In this document: positions 19,895 to 28,113 of the stretch, piece by piece
How positions within the stretch are numbered: position 1 is the first letter of the stretch
Layout: the number at the start of each line of letters is the position of its first letter
DNA from: Sulfurimonas sp.
GTDB lineage: Bacteria > Campylobacterota > Campylobacteria > Campylobacterales > Sulfurimonadaceae
Direction of reading: 5' to 3'
DNA: 64,000 nt
Assembly: GCA_021648285.1 (NCBI GenBank)
Contig: JAKITC010000004.1
Coordinates: 27,771 to 91,770 of the forward strand
Notes under the pieces: model-generated
Database searches by the model: none
What the model saw: the letters and a program-made list of their open reading frames with translations, nothing else
What the model was told of the DNA's origin: nothing
Program-made: the position numbers and the translations under genes

Positions 19895-20807
19895 ACTCCA
19901 TGAAGTCTCTCTCGCTCAAATCTTCAACAAGAGATTTAAAGTTTTTAAGAGCAAGTAGTTTAACTTCTGCACCTTTTAGAGTTTTAAGCTCATTTGTAAA
20001 ACCACTTTTTGAGATGACCACACAGATGTCTGGTCTTAACTCAGCCAATACACACTGCTCTTTTAGTTTTGTGAGTTCAGTTTTTTTCGCTTTTGAGTTA
20101 GAGTACTTAGTGATTCCAGCAACGACTTTACCTGACTTTGTTTTTGCCAAGATGTCTATCTCTGTATTTCTGTCCCAGTAGCTTCCTATTTCTATAATAG
20201 GGTCATCTTTGAAACTATTTTTTATAACTTCTTGTGCAAGTTTCATAAATACAAGCTCAGAAAACTCCTGTTCACGGTTGGCAAATCTATCTTCTGCTTC
20301 TTTGTAATCACCATCTCTGATGCTTTTGAAAAATGGCGAAATAAAAGAGAACCAAAAACGCATGAATGGTTTAGTGAAGTTTAGTTTTTCATCTACTCTA
20401 TCTTCTTCATTTGGAGGAGTCTCTAACGAGTACTCAGCTTCTAAGAAACCTCTGTCAAAAAGATTCTCCATCGCATACTCGCCATCATTTCTAGAGATGC
20501 GAGCTCTCTTTAATGCAGAGTGAGTACGACGGTCTCCCATAGCAATACCAGTCAGAAGTGCGTGGCTGTGTTTATCACTCTCAGTAATCTGCGTGATGTC
20601 CGCATGGATATAGCGATAGTTGTTTAAAACCTTACTCTCTATAAGCTTTGACAACGGCATCTGCATATCAATATCCCAACTCATCCCGCCAAATACAGCA
20701 AAATATTCTATAGCCTGCTCAAGGTCTTTAGGGTTATTTTGAAAGTAAAAAGAACGAAACTGCTCTAGAAGTGTTGGGTTCTTTTTGAACTTGTTATATT
20801 TTGACAT
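19875..20807 (-). CDS. Standalone DUF234 domain protein (PD-(D/E)XK-like fold expected)
   Basis: FTKPFMRFWFSFISPF..EIGSYWDRNTEIDILAKTKSGKVVAGITKYSNSKAKK; no AAA ATPase part. Confidence 0.7.
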   Translation of the reverse strand: MSKYNKFKKNPTLLEQFRSFYFQNNPKDLEQAIEYFAVFGGMSWDIDMQMPLSKLIESKVLNNYRYIHADITQITESDKHSHALLTGIAMGDRRTHSALKRARISRNDGEYAMENLFDRGFLEAEYSLETPPNEEDRVDEKLNFTKPFMRFWFSFISPFFKSIRDGDYKEAEDRFANREQEFSELVFMKLAQEVIKNSFKDDPIIEIGSYWDRNTEIDILAKTKSGKVVAGITKYSNSKAKKTELTKLKEQCVLAELRPDICVVISKSGFTNELKTLKGAEVKLLALKNFKSLVEDLSERDFMECEGKRY

Positions 20808-20897
20808 GTAGGAAGCCTTGGAGTTTGTTTATGGAATTATACAATAATAGAATGAAAGTAGGGTTTGTGTAACTTGTATTTTGAGAAGGCTTACAAC

Positions 20898-20923
20898 AGC
20901 AACTTTAAGTAGTTGCTTTTTTG
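20898..20923 (+). terminator. Rho-independent-type hairpin AGCAACT-TTAAGT-AGTTGCT-TTTTTT
   Basis: Perfect 7-bp inverted repeat followed by T run. Confidence 0.65.
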
Positions 20924-21007
20924 TGTTAAACTCCTTCAGTTAATTGAGGATATTGCACATACACTATCCTCATAGGTCATAAAATTTTTAGTAAAGTGAG
21001 ATTTGCA

Positions 21008-21208
21008 ATGGAAGCTCTTATTGGTGTAATCATTATAGTTATAGTTATTGTTATGGCGAGCAGAGCAAGTAGCAACTCTAATAGTCATGCTGAGGAAGAT
21101 TTGGAACCGATAATTTGTCCACAGTGTGGCTCAGAAGATACAGAAATGTTAACAGGTAGTGCGAAAGAAAACTGGCGCTGCTATATATGTAATCATACTT
21201 GGGTATAA
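21008..21208 (+). CDS. Small membrane-anchored zinc-ribbon protein
   Basis: N-terminal TM; CPQCGSED..WRCYICNHTWV. Confidence 0.7.
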   Translation: MEALIGVIIIVIVIVMASRASSNSNSHAEEDLEPIICPQCGSEDTEMLTGSAKENWRCYICNHTWV

Positions 21209-21217
21209 ACCACTTTC

Positions 21218-21265
21218 CTCGTTCCCAAGTTTTACTTGGTTGCTCGTTCCCAAGTTTTACTTGGT
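21218..21265. repeat. Two direct copies of CTCGTTCCCAAGTTTTACTTGGT, each with a small hairpin
   Basis: 23-bp exact copies at 21218-21240 and 21243-21265; CCAAGT/ACTTGG arms. Confidence 0.85.
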
Positions 21266-21393
21266 AACGCATATTTAACTTTAGTTCTTTAAACTTTACC
21301 TCACAATTATTACACTTTTTTTTCATACCATACATAATCACTAAAAATATTTAGTGTATAATCGTCTAATAAAAACTAATAAAAAGTTGTGTA

Positions 21394-21618
21394 ATGTTAA
21401 AATTTTTCGCCATGCTGTTATCATCGCTATTGCTAATCTCTCTTTTGTATGCAGAGGAGAACTTTAGTGAGATGAGCACGCAAGAGCTTATATCTATAAT
21501 GGGTTATATAAAAAAAGAAAATCTTGAAAAATTTAAAAAAGAGCTTGAATCAAGAGTTTTAACTATGAGCGAAGCAGAGAAAAAAGCCTATGGGAAAAAT
21601 CTGGAAAAAGTAAAATAA
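21394..21618 (+). CDS. Small secreted DUF1104-like protein
   Basis: Signal peptide; EMSTQELISIMGYIKKENLEKFKKELESRVLTMSEAEKKAY. Confidence 0.65.
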   Translation: MLKFFAMLLSSLLLISLLYAEENFSEMSTQELISIMGYIKKENLEKFKKELESRVLTMSEAEKKAYGKNLEKVK

Positions 21619-21623
21619 TCAAT

Positions 21624-22295
21624 ATGAAAGCAAAAATACTTTTACTCGAAGATGACCTGACTCTTAGTGAAACTGTAGTTGAGTTTTTAGAGGAGCAGGG
21701 TTTTGAAGTTATAACTGCTTATGATGGGGAAGAAGCATCAGAGCTTATTTACGAGCAACAGTTTGATTTGTTTTTACTTGATGTAAATGTTCCTCTTCTT
21801 AATGGATTTGAGCTTTTAAAACAAAAGCGGGATGACGGTGTTAAAACTCCTGCCATCTACATAACTTCACTAAACTCCATAGACTCTCTTGAAGATGGAT
21901 ATAAAAGCGGTTGTGATGACTACATCAGAAAACCTTTTGTTTTAAAAGAGCTTCTCTTTAGAGTGGAGACTATATTAAAAAGGGGCTTCTTTCATGAGAG
22001 TAGTCCAAGAGTTAAAATAGATATACATGTAGAGTACGATACAGAGTCCAATCTACTTTTTATAGACTCTAAGCAGATTCAACTAAATACAAAAACATCT
22101 CAGCTTTTAAAACTTTTTTTACAAAATCAAGAGGAAGTTATCTCACATGAGAGAATTTACGATACTCTTTGGAGTTATGAAGAAACACCTAGTGAAAGTG
22201 CTCTCAGAACCTACATAAAAGATCTTAGAAAAATTATAGGAAAGGATAAAATTGTTAGCATCAAAAAGCTTGGGTACAGATTTTCGTCAAAGTGA
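21624..22295 (+). CDS. OmpR-family response regulator
   Basis: Receiver (LEDDLTLSETVVEFL, DLFLLDVNVP) and winged-helix C-terminus. Confidence 0.93.
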   Translation: MKAKILLLEDDLTLSETVVEFLEEQGFEVITAYDGEEASELIYEQQFDLFLLDVNVPLLNGFELLKQKRDDGVKTPAIYITSLNSIDSLEDGYKSGCDDYIRKPFVLKELLFRVETILKRGFFHESSPRVKIDIHVEYDTESNLLFIDSKQIQLNTKTSQLLKLFLQNQEEVISHERIYDTLWSYEETPSESALRTYIKDLRKIIGKDKIVSIKKLGYRFSSK

Positions 22296-23436
22296 AAAAC
22301 AAACACTTTTTAGATTTTCTGCTCTGTATATTTTACTAACAGTTATCATCATATCCGTATTTTCTTTTATCTATTTTGAGCTTCAAGAAGATTTGATGCT
22401 TCAACAAAAAAAACCGACCCTGCAAACGTATTCTAAAGAACTAATAGAAGATTTAAAACAACTACATGTAAACTTTGATAAAACGCAAATTTATCCGAGA
22501 AGTGATAAGTTTGACTCTGCAATTTTTGATAATGAGAAAAAGCTGATTTTCTCTAGCGTGGCTACTAAACTAAGACTAGATAAAATCTTATATCTCGAAA
22601 ACGGAGTAATTCACTTAGTCAATATACCAGAGTCTTACTATCTTGGTGCCAAATATATTATAGTAAAAGTAAAAGATGATGAAGCGTGGTTAGCCCGTAC
22701 CAAAAAAGAGATTGTCATTTTTGGAGCTATAACGTTTTTGTTTATGTTAGTTATAGGTTATATCCTGCTTAGATTGTTTTTGAAGCCTATGCGTGATGCT
22801 ATCACTCTGCTTGATGAATTTATAAAAGACACTACTCATGAGTTAAACACACCCGTTAGTACTATAGTCGCAAATATAGAGATGATAGACAAATCCTCTC
22901 TCGATGAAAAGTTATTAAAAAAGATAGAGAGGATAGACATAGGTGCAAAAACAATATCAAATATCTATCAGGATTTAACTTATCTGACACTTGGCAGTGA
23001 GATAGTCTCCAATAATGAAGATATAGATATAGAGCAGTTGGCTTTAGAGAGAGTGGAGTATTTTACTTCTCTCGCCCTTGCCAAAAAAGTAAAAATCAGC
23101 TCAAACATAATAGAGAAAACATCTTTGACAGCAGATAAGTTTAAAATCTCAAAACTTTTGGATAACTTGCTCTCAAATGCTATCAAGTACAACAAAGTCG
23201 GTGGAGAGATTGTTGTCAGCGTAGAGAGTAAAGGGTTTAGTGTAGAAGATTCCGGTATAGGCATAGCACAAGATGATATCTCCAAAATAAAAGAGAGATA
23301 TAAAAGATTTAACAAGAGCAGCGGTGGTTTTGGTATAGGACTAAGCATAGTCTCCTCAATTGCTCAAGAGTATAATCTAAAAATTGATATAACTTCCCAA
23401 GAGAGAGTTGGAACGAAAGTGAGTATCTCATGGTAA
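22252..23436 (+). CDS. Sensor histidine kinase
   Basis: FIKDTTHELNTPVSTIVANIEM, DNLLSNAIKYNKVGG, GFGIGLSIVSSIAQEY. Confidence 0.93.
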   Translation: MLASKSLGTDFRQSEKQTLFRFSALYILLTVIIISVFSFIYFELQEDLMLQQKKPTLQTYSKELIEDLKQLHVNFDKTQIYPRSDKFDSAIFDNEKKLIFSSVATKLRLDKILYLENGVIHLVNIPESYYLGAKYIIVKVKDDEAWLARTKKEIVIFGAITFLFMLVIGYILLRLFLKPMRDAITLLDEFIKDTTHELNTPVSTIVANIEMIDKSSLDEKLLKKIERIDIGAKTISNIYQDLTYLTLGSEIVSNNEDIDIEQLALERVEYFTSLALAKKVKISSNIIEKTSLTADKFKISKLLDNLLSNAIKYNKVGGEIVVSVESKGFSVEDSGIGIAQDDISKIKERYKRFNKSSGGFGIGLSIVSSIAQEYNLKIDITSQERVGTKVSISW

Positions 23437-23762
23437 AAAAAGCAGTTTTAATTCTTAGTCTTATGTTTTGTTTTGCAAATGCAGATGTGTATGAGAAAAA
23501 CTGTGTTACATGTCATAAACAACTACCTGTAAGCATAGATAAATATTTTTATAAGTACCTGCTTATATATAGCAGTGAGCGTGATATGAAAAATGCGATT
23601 ATCAGTTATCTAAAATATCCCGCACAAGAGACTAGCGTTATGTCAGATGCATTCATAAGCAGGTTTGGTATAAAGAAAAAAAGCAAACTTAGCGAATATG
23701 AATTAAAAGAAGCTGTTGATGTTTACTGGCAAAAGTATAAAGTTTTTGGAAAGCTAAAATAA
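23430..23762 (+). CDS. Small periplasmic c-type cytochrome
   Basis: Signal peptide; CVTCHKQLP. Confidence 0.8.
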   Translation: MVKKAVLILSLMFCFANADVYEKNCVTCHKQLPVSIDKYFYKYLLIYSSERDMKNAIISYLKYPAQETSVMSDAFISRFGIKKKSKLSEYELKEAVDVYWQKYKVFGKLK

Positions 23763-23830
23763 AAAAAATCATTACACAATTACCTCACAATTAATTGTTA
23801 AACTTACTCCATCAAAAAAAGGAGTTTCAA

Positions 23831-24157
23831 ATGAAAACTACAACGATAACAAAAACATTAAAGTCTTTAGTTATAGCAGGTGCTATTATTGGTTCATCAA
23901 CTTTACTTGCTGCTGATGGTGCTGCACTTTACGCTAAGTGTGCCGGTTGTCACGGCGCAACAGGTGAAAAAAGTGCTCTTGGTAAATCAAAAATTATTGC
24001 AAATATGAGTGCAGAAGAGATAAGCAGTGCAATTAATGGTTATGTATCCGGCAGTTATGGCGGAGCTATGAAAGGTCTTATGAAAGGTCAAGTTTCAAGT
24101 CTTTCAAAAGATGGTATCAAAGCATTGTCTGCCCATATAGCAACGTTTAAAAAATAG
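23831..24157 (+). CDS. Class I cytochrome c
   Basis: Signal peptide; CAGCHGATGEKSALGKS; distal Met. Confidence 0.88.
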   Translation: MKTTTITKTLKSLVIAGAIIGSSTLLAADGAALYAKCAGCHGATGEKSALGKSKIIANMSAEEISSAINGYVSGSYGGAMKGLMKGQVSSLSKDGIKALSAHIATFKK

Positions 24158-24198
24158 TCTACATACCATATAAAACACCCTCTCTAATCTCTCTTTCT

Positions 24199-24226
24199 CC
24201 CAAAGTTTTTGCTTTGGGGTATTTTT
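24199..24226 (+). terminator. Rho-independent terminator CCCAAAG-TTTTTG-CTTTGGG-GTATTTTT
   Basis: Perfect 7-bp stem plus T-rich tail downstream of cytochrome c gene. Confidence 0.8.
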
Positions 24227-24327
24227 ATTGTTTGATTTTTAAACTTTAACACTAATACACAAACCTCTTAAATAATAAAACTCTTTTTACTACAATAATG
24301 ATTACCAATAAAACAATAAGGCTATTT

Positions 24328-24597
24328 ATGAAAACTATAAGATTATCAACACTTTTCCTAGGTGCGGTTATGTTCCTAGGTTTTGGATTTACAACGGCAA
24401 GTGCTGAGGGCATGAAGTGTGGTGCGGGGAAATGCGGCAGTTCTATGAAGACTCCAAGAGTTCAGGCTGAAGCCATGAAAGATGATTCAAAAAAACTTGA
24501 TACTCACAAGAAAAGTTCAAAATTTGAAAGTTATCAAAAATGGAGCAAAGAGTATTCTAAAGATAAGAATCAAAGAGGTGTAATAAGCACTCATTAA
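24328..24597 (+). CDS. Small secreted Lys-rich protein with CGAGKCG motif
   Basis: Signal peptide MKTIRLSTLFLGAVMFLGFGFTTASA then EGMKCGAGKCGSSMK. Confidence 0.7.
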   Translation: MKTIRLSTLFLGAVMFLGFGFTTASAEGMKCGAGKCGSSMKTPRVQAEAMKDDSKKLDTHKKSSKFESYQKWSKEYSKDKNQRGVISTH

Positions 24598-24712
24598 AAT
24601 ATCTTTTAATTATTCAATTGACTTATACTCTTAAAGAATAATATATCTTAATATATGTTATAGTTATCACAAAATACTACTTAAGTTAACATTTTCATTA
24701 TGGAGATACAAC

Positions 24713-26002
24713 ATGAGAGAGAGAATAGCGGTAATTGATGGTCTAAGAACCCCCATGGCCAAAGCATCAGGCAAATTAAAGAATATGCAAGCAGAATCAC
24801 TTTGTGCACATGTAGTCTCAGAAGTGGCTCTTAGGGTTGGGTTGGATTTTGATAGTTATGATGAAGTTATAATAGGTAATGTGGCACAACCTGCTCATGC
24901 TGCAAACATTGCTAGAGTTATAGCACTCAAGGCAGGGTTTGGTGAACATGTGCCAGCTTATACTGTGCATAGAAATTGTGCTTCTGGGATGGAGTCTATC
25001 ACTACTGCCACTGATAAGATCTTATCTGGCAGGGGTGAGATTTATATGGCTGGTGGAGTAGAGTCCATGAGTAATATACCTATATTTTTTAACAAAAAGA
25101 TGTCCGCTCTTTTTGAGGGGCTTTTTCGTTCAAAATCATTTATAGAAAAAATAAAGACTCTTTCACACTTTACCCCATCTCATTTAATACCGGTAGTTGG
25201 TCTGATGCAGGGTTTGACTGACCCTCTAACAGGCCTAAACATGGGTAATACAGCCGAAATACTGGCTCAAGATTTTGGAATCAGCAGAAGAGAACAGGAT
25301 GAGTTTGCTCTTGCTTCGCACAGCAAAGCAGAGCGTGCCCAAAAAGATGGGATATTCGCTCACGAGATAGCACCTATTATCAGGAACGCTCAAAGAGGGG
25401 AGATAATGGTAGATGATGATGGCATACGACATGGACAAAATATGGAATCTCTCACAAAGCTTAGACCATTTTTTGATAAAAGAAACGGAACTGTTACAGC
25501 CGGTAATTCCTCTCAGATTTCAGATGCCGCTGCTGCAGTGGTCTTGATGAGTGAATCAAAAGCAAAAGAGATGGGCTTGACTCCGCTCGGATACGTAAAA
25601 GAATACGCATATGCAGGACTTGATCCTTCCAGAATGGGTCTTGGACCGGCATACTCTACAGCTAAAATTTTAGAGATGACAGGAATGAAGATGAGTGACA
25701 TTGAACTCATCGAACTTAACGAAGCTTTTGCGGCACAAGTCATAGCAAACTTAGCAGCTTTTGAATCTAAAAAATATGCACAGACTCATCTAAACAGAAC
25801 AGAAGCTTTGGGTTCTATTGATACTAATATACTCAATGTAAACGGTGGAGGAATCGCACTTGGACATCCGGTAGGAATGACAGGGACACGATTGGTTATT
25901 CACACTTTAAAAGAGTTGCGCCGTCGAAATAAAAATGTAGGTCTAGCCACACTCTGTATCGGTGGCGGACAAGGTGCATCTTTGATACTGGAGGTAGAGT
26001 AA
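24713..26002 (+). CDS. Thiolase / acetyl-CoA acyltransferase (FadI/FadA type)
   Basis: NCASGMESI active site, NVNGGGIALGHPVGMTGTR, CIGGGQGAS. Confidence 0.93.
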   Translation: MRERIAVIDGLRTPMAKASGKLKNMQAESLCAHVVSEVALRVGLDFDSYDEVIIGNVAQPAHAANIARVIALKAGFGEHVPAYTVHRNCASGMESITTATDKILSGRGEIYMAGGVESMSNIPIFFNKKMSALFEGLFRSKSFIEKIKTLSHFTPSHLIPVVGLMQGLTDPLTGLNMGNTAEILAQDFGISRREQDEFALASHSKAERAQKDGIFAHEIAPIIRNAQRGEIMVDDDGIRHGQNMESLTKLRPFFDKRNGTVTAGNSSQISDAAAAVVLMSESKAKEMGLTPLGYVKEYAYAGLDPSRMGLGPAYSTAKILEMTGMKMSDIELIELNEAFAAQVIANLAAFESKKYAQTHLNRTEALGSIDTNILNVNGGGIALGHPVGMTGTRLVIHTLKELRRRNKNVGLATLCIGGGQGASLILEVE

Positions 26003-28110
26003 TGAGCGCTTTTAATTTACATGTAGATAATGAAATAGCTACTTTAATGTTTGATATGCCTGATTCTAACGTCAATTTACTTTCAATTTCTGTTATGCAA
26101 GAGCTTGAGAGCCACCTTGATAAACTCAAAAGTCAAAAAGATATAGATGTCCTGCTGTTTAGAAGTGCCAAAGAGGGTATATTCATTGCCGGGGCTGATA
26201 TCTCAGAAATCCAGTCACTAAACAATGAGCAGGAAGCACACGATATAGTAAAACAAGGGCAGATGATTTTATCTAAAATAAGAGCACTTCCTTTTTATAC
26301 GATTGCTGTTATTGATGGTGCATGCTTAGGTGGAGGCTTTGAACTGGCACTTAGTTGTAACTACCGTATTTCGACCCAAAATCCTAAAACAAAAATCGGA
26401 CTTCCAGAGGTAAACCTTGGAGTTCTCCCAGGTTTTGGCGGAACACAAAATCTAAAACATCTTATTGGTAAACAAAAAGCACTTGAGCTTATTTTGGGTG
26501 CCAAGATGATTAACGGATTAAAGGCTGAGAAACTTAAAATGGTCGATGCCTGTGTGCCTGTAGGTTATCTTGATTTTAAACTGGATAGTTTTATTCAAGC
26601 CGTTCTTGATGACAAAGAGAGAGCTAAAATAGACGCTAGACGTTATAAAAAAAACCTGCTGGAACGTTTTGCTCCGGATCTTATTTATCATTTTGCTCTA
26701 AAAGAAGTTATGAAAAAAACAAAAGGCAATTATCCCGCACCGCTAGAAGTGATTGAACTTTTTAAAAAAACAGATAAATTACCGATGAATGAAGCCCTGT
26801 CATTAGAAGTTTATGCTTTCGCAAGACTCTCTGTTACCGAAGTCTCAAAAAATTTAATCTCTCTGTTTTATGCTTCTGAAAAGCTAAAACACGATAAATT
26901 TGTGAAAGATGGTATTGCGCCTCAGTATATAGAGAATGTAGGGGTAATCGGCGGAGGAGTGATGGGTGGCGGTATTGTATGGCTCTTTAGTAAAATTGAT
27001 AAATTTGTAAGATTAAAAGATCTGAATTATGATGCAATTGCAGCCTCGTTTAAACCAATTAGTAAAGCATATAGTGAGGTAGTAAAAAGAAAACGACTAA
27101 CAAAGCGCGAAGTTGAGTTGAAAATGGGTCACATAAGTTATACGACAGACTATAAAGGATTTCATAATGCTGATATAGTGGTTGAAGCAGTGATTGAAAA
27201 CACAGAGATTAAACAGAGTGTCTATAAAGATTTAGAGGATGTTGTAAAAGAAGATTGTGTTATTGCATCAAATACTTCATCACTCTCTATCTCCATGTTA
27301 TCTGAGGGAATGGAAAAACCTGAACGTTTTATAGGAATGCACTTTTTTAACCCTGTGGCACGTATGCCTCTTGTAGAAGTAATTGCCGGAGATAAAACTT
27401 CCGATGAGACAATAGCAACTGTAATCAAATTAGCAAGAGATTCCGGTAAAACAGTTATCTTAGTAGGAGACTGTGCAGGGTTTTTGGTAAATCGTATTTT
27501 GCTTACTTACATTAACGAGTGTGTTAGGATGTTTAGAGAGGGTGCAAGTATTGTGTACATAGACGAGACTATAGAAGAGTTTGGTATGCCGATGGGTCCA
27601 TTTACACTGGCAGACGAGGTGGGACTTGATGTTGGTTATAAAGTATCACAAGTTCTCGAAGAAGCTTATGGTAAGAGAATGACAGTCTCCCCGATACTCA
27701 AAGAGATAATAGAGATGAAACTCCTTGGTAAAAAAGGTAAAAAAGGTTTTTATGTTTACAATGGCAAAGAGAAGCATATAAATAAAGAAATTGTCTCAAT
27801 CCAACCTCGTTCAAGACCTTACTCTAAACCTGAGATTATAGACAGAGCAATGCTTATCATGATAAATGAGGCAGCAAGAGTCTTGGATGAGAAGATTATA
27901 AAAGATGCCTCACAACTTGACATGGCAATGATTATGGGGACAGGATTTCCTCCATTTAGAGGTGGTTTACTTAAATATGCCGATTCACTTGGGATTGAAA
28001 AAGTTCACATGTTATTAGTCCAATTAGAAGAGAAATATGGAGAGAGATTTGAACCGGCAAGGCTTATTGTAGAGATGGCGGACAATAAAGAAACTTTTTA
28101 TAAAGGATAA
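26002..28110 (+). CDS. 3-hydroxyacyl-CoA dehydrogenase/enoyl-CoA hydratase multifunctional protein (FadB/FadJ type)
   Basis: Crotonase GACLGGGFELALSCNYR plus Rossmann GGGVMGGGI, NTSSLSISM, GMHFFNPVARMPLVE. Confidence 0.94.
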   Translation: MSAFNLHVDNEIATLMFDMPDSNVNLLSISVMQELESHLDKLKSQKDIDVLLFRSAKEGIFIAGADISEIQSLNNEQEAHDIVKQGQMILSKIRALPFYTIAVIDGACLGGGFELALSCNYRISTQNPKTKIGLPEVNLGVLPGFGGTQNLKHLIGKQKALELILGAKMINGLKAEKLKMVDACVPVGYLDFKLDSFIQAVLDDKERAKIDARRYKKNLLERFAPDLIYHFALKEVMKKTKGNYPAPLEVIELFKKTDKLPMNEALSLEVYAFARLSVTEVSKNLISLFYASEKLKHDKFVKDGIAPQYIENVGVIGGGVMGGGIVWLFSKIDKFVRLKDLNYDAIAASFKPISKAYSEVVKRKRLTKREVELKMGHISYTTDYKGFHNADIVVEAVIENTEIKQSVYKDLEDVVKEDCVIASNTSSLSISMLSEGMEKPERFIGMHFFNPVARMPLVEVIAGDKTSDETIATVIKLARDSGKTVILVGDCAGFLVNRILLTYINECVRMFREGASIVYIDETIEEFGMPMGPFTLADEVGLDVGYKVSQVLEEAYGKRMTVSPILKEIIEMKLLGKKGKKGFYVYNGKEKHINKEIVSIQPRSRPYSKPEIIDRAMLIMINEAARVLDEKIIKDASQLDMAMIMGTGFPPFRGGLLKYADSLGIEKVHMLLVQLEEKYGERFEPARLIVEMADNKETFYKG

Positions 28111-28113
28111 ATT

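Noticed and set aside
21218-21265. Repeat pair considered as a minimal CRISPR
   Set aside because: Only a 2-bp gap between copies, no cas genes in the window
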